Below are positions 24,975 through 32,808 of a DNA stretch of 64,000 bases, piece by piece. Position numbers and translations under genes: made by a program. The notes under the pieces were generated by a model, which was not told the DNA's origin, did no database searches, and saw only the letters and a program-made list of their open reading frames with translations. Origin of the DNA: Streptomyces sp. RKAG290 (GTDB taxonomy: Bacteria; Actinomycetota; Actinomycetes; Streptomycetales; Streptomycetaceae); assembly GCF_023701695.1 (NCBI RefSeq), contig NZ_JAJOZC010000001.1, forward strand, positions 5,393,894 through 5,457,893. Reading direction: 5' to 3'. Position 1 is the first letter of the stretch. Each line of letters opens with the position of its first letter.

Positions 24975-26516
24975 ATGTCAGCCACCAGCCGCCCCATAGC
25001 CCTCGCCGCAGCCGTCGCCACCGCAGCCGTCGCCACCGCAGCCGCCCTCGGAGCCGCCTTCGCCCTCCCGGCTTTCGCGGCCGGCCAGTTGGACCAGGAC
25101 GGCGCCACCGCGGCCGCCCTGGCCATGGAGCTGAAGGACGGCACGCTGGACTGGGGCTTCAAGGAGTCCTTCCGCAAGTACATCGGCGCCGCCGGCAAGA
25201 TCACGGTCAAGGACGGCGCCACCCAGGCCGACGGCAACGGTGTGTTCACCTTCGTCCACGGCAAGGGCACGTACGACACGGCCACCCACGGCACCGACAC
25301 GGCCTTCGAGGGCGGCGTCAACTTCTCGGCCCACCGCGGCGTTCTCGACATCACGCTCTCGGACGTCAAGCTCTCCACCGCGGGCAAGGGCGGCGCGATC
25401 ACCGCCGATGTGGCGACCCCGCAGGGCACGCAGAACGACGTGGCGGTCGCGGCCCTCGACCTGTCGGCCGTGCAGCCGGGCCAGGGCGCGGGCGGGGCGA
25501 TGGTCTTCAAGGACATCCCCGCGAAGCTGACGAAGGCGGGCTCCGAGGCTTTCAACGGCCAGTACAAGGAAGGCGAGGTGCTCGATCCCGCGACGCTCAC
25601 GGTGAAGGCCGTCGCGGCCCCGACCGGAAAGCCGACGGACAAGCCCACCGGCAAGCCGACGGAGAAGCCGACCACCAAGCCGACCACCAAGCCGACGGAG
25701 AAGCCGACCTCGAAGCCCTCCCCGACCGCCACCGTCACCCCGACCGCCACCGACAAGCCCGCCGCCGATCCGGGCGCGATCGTCGACGGCACCCTGGACT
25801 GGGGCGTCAAGGCCTCCTTCCGCACCTACGTCACCGGCCCCATCGCCCACGGCAAGGTCGAGACGACGGGCGGCGCGACCGCGTCCGGCGACGGCTACCG
25901 CTTCCCCGGCGCCACCGGCCACTTCGACGCCGGCAAGAAGACCCTCGACGCCGACTTCGACGGCAAGGTCCGCTTCCTGGGCCACGAGGAGGACGGCGCG
26001 TACACCCTCGACCTGTCCCTGACCCACCTGGAGATCCAGGCGGACGGGACCAAGGGCAAGCTGATCGCCGACGTGTCCACCAAGGACCGCGAGACGAAGA
26101 AGGCCGCCACCTACCCCGGCCTGGCCGTCGCCGACCTGAAGCTGCCCGCCGGCGGACTCACTGCCGCGGACGGCGTGGTGACTCTCTCCGCCGTGCCGGC
26201 GACCCTCACCGCCGACGGCACCAAGGCGTTCGGCGGGATGTACCGGGCGGGTGAGCAGCTCGACGCGCTGACCGTCGCGGTGGCCCTGGACAAGGACGCC
26301 GAACTCCCGTCCGGCGAGGGCACGACCGGCGGCTCGTCCGCCACGGGCGGTTCGGCCACCGGCCCCACCGTGGGCGGTGGCACGGTCGGCGGCTCGGGCG
26401 CCCTCGCCGCCACGGGGTCCGACCTGCCGTCCGGCGCGCTGTTCGCCGCCTCGGGTGTCATCGTGGCGGCCGGCGCGGGAGCGGTCACCGTGGCCCGTCG
26501 CCGCCGCACCGTCTGA
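24975..26516 (+). CDS. htaA: HtaA two-domain heme-binding protein, sortase-E-type anchored
   Basis: A 513-residue exported protein. Signal peptide residues 1-36 (three near-identical 15-nt repeats code for its ATAAV runs). HtaA domain 1 at about 52-205 (LDWGFKESFRKYI...FNGQYKEG), a Thr/Pro/Lys-rich linker of KPT repeats at about 213-258, HtaA domain 2 at about 268-430 (LDWGVKASFRTYVTGPI...FGGMYRAG), a Gly/Ser/Thr stretch, then LAATG (about 477-481), a hydrophobic helix and RRRRTV. LAxTG is the motif used by class E sortases of Streptomyces, so it is probably covalently linked to the cell wall. HtaA domains bind heme through conserved Tyr/His residues and pass it to HmuTUV. It follows the truncated htaA gene by 69 nt and should be iron-regulated, although the expected upstream control region is deleted. 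Confidence 0.9.
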   Translation: MSATSRPIALAAAVATAAVATAAALGAAFALPAFAAGQLDQDGATAAALAMELKDGTLDWGFKESFRKYIGAAGKITVKDGATQADGNGVFTFVHGKGTYDTATHGTDTAFEGGVNFSAHRGVLDITLSDVKLSTAGKGGAITADVATPQGTQNDVAVAALDLSAVQPGQGAGGAMVFKDIPAKLTKAGSEAFNGQYKEGEVLDPATLTVKAVAAPTGKPTDKPTGKPTEKPTTKPTTKPTEKPTSKPSPTATVTPTATDKPAADPGAIVDGTLDWGVKASFRTYVTGPIAHGKVETTGGATASGDGYRFPGATGHFDAGKKTLDADFDGKVRFLGHEEDGAYTLDLSLTHLEIQADGTKGKLIADVSTKDRETKKAATYPGLAVADLKLPAGGLTAADGVVTLSAVPATLTADGTKAFGGMYRAGEQLDALTVAVALDKDAELPSGEGTTGGSSATGGSATGPTVGGGTVGGSGALAATGSDLPSGALFAASGVIVAAGAGAVTVARRRRTV

Positions 26517-26598
26517 TCCCTGCCGCACCGCGCGACACCACCGCCCGGGATACCGGCCCCGTCACGGGGCAGGGCCCGGGCGGTGCTTGAATGCGGAC

Positions 26599-27282
26599 GT
26601 GAGTGACTACGACGTACCCGCCGGCATCGACGTACTGCGCGTGTTCTGCGGCCCCGACGGCCGGCACGGCAACGCCCTCGGAGTCGTACGCGACGGGCGC
26701 GACCACCCCGATGAGGCGTCCCGGCAGGAGCTCGCCCGACAACTCGGCTTCAGCGAGACCGTGTTCGTGGACGATCCGGAACGCGGGCACCTGGAGATCT
26801 ACACCCCGGGACTCCGGCTGCGGTTCGCCGGGCATCCGCTGGTCGGCGCCGCCTGGCTGCTCGACCTGGAGATCCTGGAGCTTCCGGTGGGGGACGTCTT
26901 CGCCCGTCAGGACGGGGAGTTCAGCTGGATCACCGCGCGCCCGGAGTGGGTCCCGCCGCGCACCCTGGAGCGGTACGGCTCGGTGGCCGAGGTCGAGGCC
27001 CTGACCGGTCCGCCGCCCGGTGAGGGCTGGCTCTACGTCTGGGCGTGGGAGGACGAGGCCGCGGGCCGGGTCAGGGCGCGCGCGTTCCCGCGCAGGGACG
27101 ACGGCATCGTCGAGGACGAGGCGACGGGAGCGGCCGCGCTGCTGCTCAGCACCCAGCTGGGCCGGGCCCTGAACATCAGGCAAGGGCGCGGCTCCCAGAT
27201 CCTCACCGCACCCGCGCCGGACGGCACGGTGGAGGTCGGCGGCCGCGTCCTGCTCGCACATTCGGGCCCGTCCGGCGGCTGA
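26599..27282 (+). CDS. Short PhzF-fold protein
   Basis: A 227-residue protein with PhzF elements: VLRVFCGPDGRHGNALGVV (GN-A in place of the GNPAG motif), QLGFSETVFVDD (the conserved S-E-T), LRLRFAGHPLVGAAWLL and GIVEDEATGAAALLLSTQLGR. It is about 60-70 residues shorter than typical PhzF proteins such as the one at 6.2 kb, the central segment being reduced, so it may be a distinct subfamily. The GTG at 26599 (MSDYDVPAG) was chosen; no strong SD is visible. Substrate unknown. It sits between the HtaA gene and the convergent heme oxygenase. Confidence 0.75.
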   Translation: MSDYDVPAGIDVLRVFCGPDGRHGNALGVVRDGRDHPDEASRQELARQLGFSETVFVDDPERGHLEIYTPGLRLRFAGHPLVGAAWLLDLEILELPVGDVFARQDGEFSWITARPEWVPPRTLERYGSVAEVEALTGPPPGEGWLYVWAWEDEAAGRVRARAFPRRDDGIVEDEATGAAALLLSTQLGRALNIRQGRGSQILTAPAPDGTVEVGGRVLLAHSGPSGG

Positions 27283-27295
27283 GGGGACGACGACG

Positions 27296-27328
27296 CGGCG
27301 GGGCGGCCCGCACCGGGCCGCCCCGCCG
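27296..27328. terminator. Bidirectional terminator, PhzF-like gene / heme oxygenase
   Basis: Perfect 15-bp GC stem CGGCGGGGCGGCCCG/CGGGCCGCCCCGCCG with a 3-nt loop between two convergent stop codons (27,282 and 27,344). Confidence 0.75.
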
Positions 27329-27343
27329 TCGTTGCCCACAGGC

Positions 27344-28009
27344 TCACGCGCTGAGCGGGAAGACCTCACCCAGCTCCCGGAACACCGCGGTGTTCAGCGC
27401 GAACGCACGCTTGCACTCGTCCACGATCCGCTGCTTCTCCAGGTCGTCCGCGTTCACCGCGTCCAGCAGCTCGCGATATCCCCGCTTGAACGAGGCGGGG
27501 TTGGCGATCCCCTCGAAGACGTAGAACCGCACCCCGTCGCCCTTGCGCGCGAAGCCCCACGTCTTCTCGGCCTTGTCGCGGATGATCTGGCCGCCCGACA
27601 GGTCGCCCAGGTAGCGGGTGTAGTGGTGCGCGATGTAACCCGCGGGCCAGGTGCGGGCGCACTCGGCGACCCGCCCGGCGTACGCGGCCGTGGCCGGCAG
27701 CGGCTCCAGGCCCTCGCGCCAGTCCGCACCCCGCAGATGGGCGAGATCGCGTTCCAGTTCGGCGGTGCGCATCAGCTCGGGCTGTATGAACGGACCGGCC
27801 ACCGGGTCGTTCCGCAGCGCCTGGGCACCGTCCTCCAGGGCCCGGTACACGAACCACAGCTGCTCGGTGTAGCGCGTGTAGGCGTCCACACCGAGGCGCC
27901 CGCCGAGCAGGTCGCTCATGAAGGTCGAGGTCTCCGCCTCGGTGTGCTGCTCGTGCGACGCGGTGCGGATCAGCGTGGAGAAGGGCGTGGCGGTGACGGT
28001 TGCGTCCAA
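27344..28009 (-). CDS. hmuO: Heme oxygenase (biliverdin-producing)
   Basis: A 221-residue all-helical enzyme that opens heme to biliverdin, CO and Fe2+. The proximal helix reads FSTLIRTASHEQHTEAE, where one of the two histidines is the axial heme ligand, and the distal helix is YTRYLGDLSGGQIIRDKAEK with the G-D-L-S-G-G flexible motif. Start is a TTG at 28009 with GGAGG 7 nt upstream. A DmdR-type iron box about 107 nt upstream suggests iron repression. Placed next to the heme uptake genes, it would release the iron from imported heme. Confidence 0.92.
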   Translation of the reverse strand: MDATVTATPFSTLIRTASHEQHTEAETSTFMSDLLGGRLGVDAYTRYTEQLWFVYRALEDGAQALRNDPVAGPFIQPELMRTAELERDLAHLRGADWREGLEPLPATAAYAGRVAECARTWPAGYIAHHYTRYLGDLSGGQIIRDKAEKTWGFARKGDGVRFYVFEGIANPASFKRGYRELLDAVNADDLEKQRIVDECKRAFALNTAVFRELGEVFPLSA

Positions 28010-28111
28010 GGCGGGCCTCCGGGGACCGAGGGGGACGGGAAGTCCAGAAAGAGACGGAAATATCGGCCCGTCACAGCTGTGAGCCGCAACGGAGGCCGAT
28101 GCACCGATCCT

Positions 28112-28131
28112 CCTACTTAGGCTTACCTAAG
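28112..28131. promoter_or_regulatory. Iron box upstream of heme oxygenase
   Basis: CCTACTTAGGCTTACCTAAG. The core TTAGGCTTACCTAA matches the right 14 bases of the DmdR1/IdeR consensus with one difference, and the site has its own symmetry CTTAGG-CTTA-CCTAAG. It lies 103-122 nt upstream of the heme oxygenase TTG start. Confidence 0.72.
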
Positions 28132-28206
28132 TCAACTGTTTCCCGACGCGCTGTCGGTAAAACGTACCCCGGTTCCACGCGGACATCCCGGCCCGGCGGA
28201 AAAAGA

Positions 28207-28260
28207 CCCCCGAACGGGAGAACGGCCGCCCCGGAGGGCGGCCGTTCTCCCGTTCGGGGG
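28207..28260 (-). terminator. Rho-independent terminator of map
   Basis: A 25-bp perfect stem (28207-28231 with 28236-28260) with a 4-nt loop; on the minus strand it is followed at once by GTCTTTTT, giving a U-tract. It starts 32 nt after the map stop. Unusually complete for a high-GC genome. Confidence 0.92.
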
Positions 28261-28291
28261 AGCTGTCTGTTCGGAGGGCCGAGGCCCTTGC

Positions 28292-29149
28292 TCAGGGGAG
28301 GGTGAGGATCTCCGCCCCGGTCTCCGTCACCACCAGCGTGTGCTCGAACTGGGCGGTGCGCTTGCGGTCCTTCGTCAGCACGGTCCAGCCGTCGTCCCAC
28401 ATGTCGTAGTCGTGGGTGCCGAGCGTCAGCATCGGCTCGATGGTGAACGTCATGCCGGGCTTCATCACGGTGGTGGCGTGCGGGCTGTCGTAGTGCGGAA
28501 TGATCAGACCGGAGTGGAACGAGGAGTTGATCCCGTGCCCGGTGAAGTCGCGCACCACCCCGTACCCGAAGCGCTTCGCGTACGACTCGATGACCCGCCC
28601 GATCACATTGACCTGCCGGCCCGGCCGGACCGCCTTGATCGCCCGCTTCAGCGACTCCTCGGTGCGCTCCACGAGCAGCCGCGACTCCTCGTCCACGTCG
28701 CCGCAGAGGTAGGTGGCGTTGTTGTCGCCGTGCACCCCGTTGATGTACGCCGTCACGTCGAGGTTCACGATGTCGCCGTCGCGCAGCACCGTCGAGTCCG
28801 GGATGCCGTGACAGATCACCTCGTTGAGCGAGGTGCAGAGCGACTTGGGAAAGCCCCGGTAGCCGAGGGTGGACGGGTAGGCGCCGTGGTCGCACATGAA
28901 CTCGTGCGCGACCCGGTCGAGTTCGTCCGTCGTGACGCCCGGGGCGATGTGCTTCGCGGCCTCACCCATGGCCTGTGCGGCGATCCGCCCCGCGACGCGC
29001 ATGCGCTCCACGGTTTCGTCGTCCTGGATCTCCGGGCCGGTGTACGGCGTCGGAGCGGGCTTGCCGACATACTCGGGGCGCCGGATGTTTCCGGGCACGG
29101 AACGGACGGGAGTGAGCTCCCCTGGTACAAGCAGCGACTGGCCAGACAT
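28292..29149 (-). CDS. map: Methionine aminopeptidase type I
   Basis: A 285-residue MetAP-I that removes the initiator methionine. Catalytic region: HGIPDSTVLRDGDIVNLDVTAYINGVHGDNNATY (the two metal-binding aspartates and the substrate-contacting His at its start), FTGHGINSSFHSGLIIPHY, MTFTIEPML (Glu) and QFEHTLVVTETGAEIL (Glu). The N-terminal 40 residues (SLLVPGELTPVRSVPGNIRRPEYVG) form the proline-rich linker typical of actinobacterial MetAP-Ic. The ATG at 29149 (MSGQSLL) gives the usual length. Genes near by are unrelated; a complete terminator follows. Confidence 0.95.
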   Translation of the reverse strand: MSGQSLLVPGELTPVRSVPGNIRRPEYVGKPAPTPYTGPEIQDDETVERMRVAGRIAAQAMGEAAKHIAPGVTTDELDRVAHEFMCDHGAYPSTLGYRGFPKSLCTSLNEVICHGIPDSTVLRDGDIVNLDVTAYINGVHGDNNATYLCGDVDEESRLLVERTEESLKRAIKAVRPGRQVNVIGRVIESYAKRFGYGVVRDFTGHGINSSFHSGLIIPHYDSPHATTVMKPGMTFTIEPMLTLGTHDYDMWDDGWTVLTKDRKRTAQFEHTLVVTETGAEILTLP

Positions 29150-29207
29150 GCCAGCGAGTCTAACCAGCGTGTCTGGGGCAGCATGGCACCGAGGAAAGGA
29201 GCCGACG

Positions 29208-29441
29208 ATGGCCCTGTTCAAGAAGCGTACGGTCGGCAAGCCGGGCGAGTGGTTCTACTGTCTGGAGCACAAAAAGGTCGAGGAGGGCCCCGAGTGCCCC
29301 GCCAAGGACCGCTTCGGCCCGTACACCTCCCGCCAGGAGGCCCAGCACGCCATGGAGACCGCGCAGGAGCGGAACCTGGAGTGGGAGACCGACCCCAAGT
29401 GGCACGACCGCCAGGGGCCGGACGGGAACGCGGCCGGCTGA
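29208..29441 (+). CDS. Small conserved hypothetical protein (77 aa)
   Basis: A 77-residue acidic/basic soluble protein: MALFKKRTVGKPGEWFYCLEHKKVEEGPEC, then RFGPYTSRQEAQHAMETAQERNLEWETD. The GPYTSRQEAQHAM segment resembles the SPOR-like or DUF-type small domain found in many Streptomyces proteins of this size; two cysteines (YC, EC) could bind metal but lack a paired motif. The start has AGGAAAGGAG 6 nt upstream, one of the better SDs in the window, supporting translation. Divergent from map with 58 nt between starts. Function unknown. Confidence 0.72.
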   Translation: MALFKKRTVGKPGEWFYCLEHKKVEEGPECPAKDRFGPYTSRQEAQHAMETAQERNLEWETDPKWHDRQGPDGNAAG

Positions 29442-29471
29442 GGGCGCGGCCCGGGGCGCGGCGGCACGGGC

Positions 29472-30782
29472 TCAGCCCGTCGCCGCGGCCACCGGGCCCT
29501 CCTCGCTCCGCGCGCGCCTGCGCAGCGCGTCCTCGTCCGTCGCCGAGTCGTACGTCAGCAGCTTCGGCAGGGCGGCCGCCAGCAGCGCCACCGAGGCGAC
29601 GCACGCCACGCCCCCGGTCCAGACCGCGGAGCGGGTGCCCGTCCACCCCGCCATCCCGCCGGCCCGCACCTGGCCGAGCTGCGGGCCGACGCTGTACGAG
29701 AGCACCTCGATGCCCGCCAGCCGGCCCCGGAGCTCCTCCGGAATGGTCTGGTTCCAGATGGTGGAGCGGCCGAGCCCGCTGAGCATGTCCCCCGCGCCCG
29801 CCACCGCCAGGCAGCCGAGCACCGGCCACACACTGCCGAACCTGCCCGCCGCCGCGATGGCCAGCCCCCAGACGGCCGCACCGGCCACCACGAACAGTCC
29901 GTGCCTGCGCACCCGTGAGGTCCAGCCGCTGGTCAGGCCCAGCAGCAGGGAGCCGACCGAGCCCGCCGCGTACATCAGGCCCAGCGACCATTCGGCATCC
30001 AGGTCGTCGGCCAGGAACGGGAAGATCGCGTTCGGGAACGCGAAGAACATCGCCGCCAGGTCGATCGCGTACGTCCCCAGCAGCACCGGGCGGCTCCAGG
30101 CGTACCTGGCGCCCTCCGCGATCCCGCGCAGCGACGGCTTCCGGGCCTGCTCCGCGGGCGGTGCGGGCGCGAGCCTGCGGCACAGGAGGACCGAGACGGT
30201 GAACGTGACCAGCGTGACCGCGTACGCCGTGGCGTGCCCGGCCCAGGCCACCACCACGCCCGCCAGCGCCGGCCCCATGATCGCGCCGAACTGCCAGCGC
30301 AGCGAGTTCAGTGCGGCGGCCGCGGTGAGCTGGTCGTGCGGCACGATCCGGGCCATCAGTGAGTCCAGCGCGGGCCGCTGGAGCCCCGCGAGCGCGGAGA
30401 CCCCGCCGGCGACCACGTAGAGCGGCCAGAGCAGCGGGTCGGGCAGGGCGGCGTTCACCAGGAGGACCAGCGCGAGCAGGCCGAGCCCCGCCTCGGTGGC
30501 CAGGATGACCTTGCGGCGGTCCGCGGAGTCGGCGAGCGCGCCGCCGTAGAGACCGAAGACGACCAGCGGTACCAGCTCGACCGCGCCCATCGCCCCGACG
30601 GCGAGCGGCGAGCCCGTCAGTTCCTTGATCTGGAGGGGCAGCGCGATCAGTGCCATGAAGCTGCCGAAGTAGGTGACGAGCCCCTGCACCCACAGCAGCC
30701 GGAAGTCGGCGCTGGAGTGCCAGGGCGAGAGGTCGGGCAGCAGCGCCGCCAGCCGGGCCGCGGGGGAGGAGCGAGTGGTCAC
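29472..30782 (-). CDS. MFS transporter, EntS-like multidrug/siderophore exporter
   Basis: A 436-residue 12-TM transporter: SADFRLLWVQGLVTYFGSFM leads into helix 1, with the MFS loop GLYGGALADSADRRKVIL and a pseudo-repeat at GLTSGWTSRVRRHGLF. The sequence resembles the MFS_3/EntS group (PALDSLMARIVP, ALNSLRWQFGAIMGPALAG), exporters of enterobactin or drugs. I used the GTG at 30782 (MTTRSSPAARLAALLPDLSP); a GTG at 30803 in the same frame is possible. It is the distal gene of the minus-strand pair with the 200-residue hypothetical upstream. Confidence 0.83.
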   Translation of the reverse strand: MTTRSSPAARLAALLPDLSPWHSSADFRLLWVQGLVTYFGSFMALIALPLQIKELTGSPLAVGAMGAVELVPLVVFGLYGGALADSADRRKVILATEAGLGLLALVLLVNAALPDPLLWPLYVVAGGVSALAGLQRPALDSLMARIVPHDQLTAAAALNSLRWQFGAIMGPALAGVVVAWAGHATAYAVTLVTFTVSVLLCRRLAPAPPAEQARKPSLRGIAEGARYAWSRPVLLGTYAIDLAAMFFAFPNAIFPFLADDLDAEWSLGLMYAAGSVGSLLLGLTSGWTSRVRRHGLFVVAGAAVWGLAIAAAGRFGSVWPVLGCLAVAGAGDMLSGLGRSTIWNQTIPEELRGRLAGIEVLSYSVGPQLGQVRAGGMAGWTGTRSAVWTGGVACVASVALLAAALPKLLTYDSATDEDALRRRARSEEGPVAAATG

Positions 30783-30858
30783 GAGGACACATCGTCCGGC
30801 CACCGCGTGGCCGGGGCAAATGCATTTCCGGCGACGGGTGCGGGGGCCGCCGGCCGGG

Positions 30859-31461
30859 TCACCACCGGGCCGGCGGCGGCGCCGTCAGCTGGTCGGCGAG
30901 CCGGGACAGCCGGTCCCGGAAGCGCCGCCGCCCGCGCGGCACCGGCGTGCCGTTCTCGCCCGCCGCGGCGCTGACCAGGTGCTGGACCGTGTCCAGGTCC
31001 ACGTCCTCGCCGTCCGTCACGGACAGCGCCTCATGGGCGAGCCCCCGGACCTCCGGATCGCCGTTGTCCAGCGAGAGCACCGTCGCCCCGGCCCGGCGGG
31101 CATCGTGCACCCGCTCCAGCAGCCCCCCGCCCGGCGACTGCGGCGCCACCACGAGCAGGGTCTCGCCCCGCCCCGCCGTCTCGATCCGGCCCAGCCCGAC
31201 CGCCAGATGTGCCGGGTCCCCGGGCCCCACCCGGTGGCGTACCAGCGTCGGCGTCAGCTCGCGCAGCCCCGACCAGGTGGACTCGTCGACCAGGTGCGCC
31301 GCCAGGTGCCACGGCTCGTACACCTCGGTCCCCACCAGCAGGAGCCCGCCGCCGTGCGGGACGACGGACGAGCGCAGCGTTTCGGCGAACCGCCGGCTGG
31401 CCGCCGGCCACTGGGTCCCGGCGAGCACCTCACGCAGCAGCGCCACACGTACGGCATCCAT
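30859..31461 (-). CDS. Hypothetical protein with SIS-like alpha/beta pattern (200 aa)
   Basis: I do not recognise a named family. The pattern resembles a sugar-isomerase (SIS) fold: GGGLLLVGTEVYEPWHLAAHLVDE, GRGETLLVVAPQSPGGGLLERVHDARRAGATVLSLDNGD and VRGLAHEALSV are alternating strands and helices with the spacing of SIS domains, but the Ser/Thr-rich phosphosugar loop is replaced by Pro/Gly-rich sequence. The C-terminal 30 residues are basic. ATG at 31461. Upstream of and co-oriented with the MFS gene (77 nt away); divergent from npdG. Confidence 0.55.
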   Translation of the reverse strand: MDAVRVALLREVLAGTQWPAASRRFAETLRSSVVPHGGGLLLVGTEVYEPWHLAAHLVDESTWSGLRELTPTLVRHRVGPGDPAHLAVGLGRIETAGRGETLLVVAPQSPGGGLLERVHDARRAGATVLSLDNGDPEVRGLAHEALSVTDGEDVDLDTVQHLVSAAAGENGTPVPRGRRRFRDRLSRLADQLTAPPPARW

Positions 31462-31601
31462 GGCCCGGCATCATGCACCACGTCCCGGGGGCCGCACCGG
31501 GGAACGGCCCGGAACCATCCGAACGGGACCCGGACCCCGGCCCCGCACCGCGGGCCGACGACGCGGCGTTCCACTCCCTACCTGGCAGTAGTGTCGGGGC
31601 C

Positions 31602-32312
31602 ATGACTACGAATGACAGCGGCAGCGCGCCCAAGCCCCCTGCCAAGGACCCCTGGGACCTTCCCGACGTGTCCGGCCTGACCATCGGCGTACTCGGCGGC
31701 ACCGGACCGCAGGGCCGCGGTCTCGCCTACCGGTTCGCCCGTGCCGGACAGCAGGTCGTCATCGGCTCCCGCGCGGCCGACCGCGCGCAGGCCGCCGCCG
31801 ACGAGCTGGGACACGGCGTGCGGGGCGCGGACAACGCCGAGTGCGCCCGCACCAGCGATGTCGTGATCGTCGCCGTGCCGTGGGACGGGCACGCCAAGAC
31901 CCTGGAGTCGCTGCGCGACGAGCTGGCCGGGAAGCTCGTCATCGACTGCGTCAACCCGCTCGGCTTCGACAAGAAGGGCGCCTACGCCCTGAAGCCGGAG
32001 GAGGGCAGCGCCGCCGAGCAGGCCGCCGCCCTGCTGCCGGAGTCCCGGGTCACCGCCGCCTTCCACCACCTCTCGGCGGTGCTGCTCCAGGACGAGGCGA
32101 TCGAGGAGATCGACACCGACGTGCTCGTGCTGGGCGAGGCCCGCGCCGACACCGACCTCGTCCAGGCGCTGGCCGGCCGGATCCCCGGGATGCGCGGCAT
32201 CTTCGCGGGCCGGCTGCGCAACGCCCACCAGGTCGAGTCGCTGGTCGCCAACCTGATCTCGGTCAACCGCCGCTACAAGGCACACGCGGGGCTGCGCGCC
32301 ACCGACGTGTGA
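31602..32312 (+). CDS. npdG: NADPH-dependent F420 reductase (NpdG/Fno)
   Basis: A 236-residue Rossmann-fold protein: LTIGVLGGTGPQGRGLAYRFARAGQQVVIGSR (cofactor motif G-G-T-G-P-Q-G, about residues 28-59, with the S-R that binds the NADPH 2'-phosphate), VVIVAVPWDGHAKTL, VIDCVNPLGFDKKGAY and TAAFHHLSAVLLQDE. It exchanges hydride between NADPH and coenzyme F420 and supplies reduced F420 for secondary metabolism and detoxification in actinobacteria. The ATG at 31602 was chosen. The following small membrane protein gene starts 95 nt downstream. Confidence 0.92.
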   Translation: MTTNDSGSAPKPPAKDPWDLPDVSGLTIGVLGGTGPQGRGLAYRFARAGQQVVIGSRAADRAQAAADELGHGVRGADNAECARTSDVVIVAVPWDGHAKTLESLRDELAGKLVIDCVNPLGFDKKGAYALKPEEGSAAEQAAALLPESRVTAAFHHLSAVLLQDEAIEEIDTDVLVLGEARADTDLVQALAGRIPGMRGIFAGRLRNAHQVESLVANLISVNRRYKAHAGLRATDV

Positions 32313-32407
32313 GCCGCGCCCCAGCGGCCGCACCCTGCTCGGAGCGAGGCGGGGCATGGGGGACACTGGACGGGACCGCGCGCCATCCCCCGACAGGAGC
32401 CACCCCC

Positions 32408-32596
32408 ATGCCCCGCCTCGCTCTCTACGCCCTCGCCGTCTGCGTACTCGCCGTCGCCGCGGCCGTGATCTCCTTCGTGCAGGGCAGCTGGCTCCTCGGG
32501 ATCGTCTGGGTGCTGCTGGTCGGACTCTCCTCCAACATGGCCTGGTACTACCTGCGCCGGCAGCGCGCCGCGCAGGGTGCGCAGGGTGCTTCCTAG
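32408..32596 (+). CDS. Small two-helix membrane protein (62 aa)
   Basis: A 62-residue hydrophobic protein: LALYALAVCVLAVAAAVISFV and LLGIVWVLLVGLSSNMAWYYL form two predicted transmembrane helices joined by a short QGS turn, with a basic C-terminal tail (RRQRAAQG). The ATG at 32408 has AGGAG upstream. No known family. It follows npdG by 95 nt and its 3' end is close to the MITE. Confidence 0.66.
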   Translation: MPRLALYALAVCVLAVAAAVISFVQGSWLLGIVWVLLVGLSSNMAWYYLRRQRAAQGAQGAS

Positions 32597-32614
32597 TCCG
32601 AACGTGAGGCCCTA

Positions 32615-32808
32615 AGGGCTGTCCCGCAATCCCTGGCGGGCGCACGACGACAGCTACGGCACCTCTCCCCCGTAGCCTCAACGGCACGGGGGGACCCCCT
32701 CCGTTGTCGGGACGCCCGAATACATCCAGTATGCGGACGTCCCTCCGCCTTGCGATGCACCGCATCTGACGCCGCGCGCTGATCCACCAGGGATTACGGG
32801 ACAGCCCT
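32615..32808. mobile_element. 194-bp MITE with 22-bp terminal inverted repeats and TA duplication
   Basis: The termini AGGGCTGTCCCGCAATCCCT and GG (32615-32636) match the reverse complement of 32787-32808 at 21 of 22 positions, and both ends are flanked by TA (32613-32614, 32809-32810). TA target duplication and short inverted repeats are typical of Tc1/mariner/IS630-type elements; nothing in its 194 bp codes for a transposase. Similar AGGGCTGTCCCG termini are frequent in Streptomyces intergenic DNA. A degraded terminus of the same kind may be present at 1976-2002. Confidence 0.82.

Noticed and set aside
25620..25760. DNA-level tandem repeat in htaA2
   Set aside because: It encodes the in-frame KPT linker of HtaA2, so it is a coding repeat rather than a separate element.
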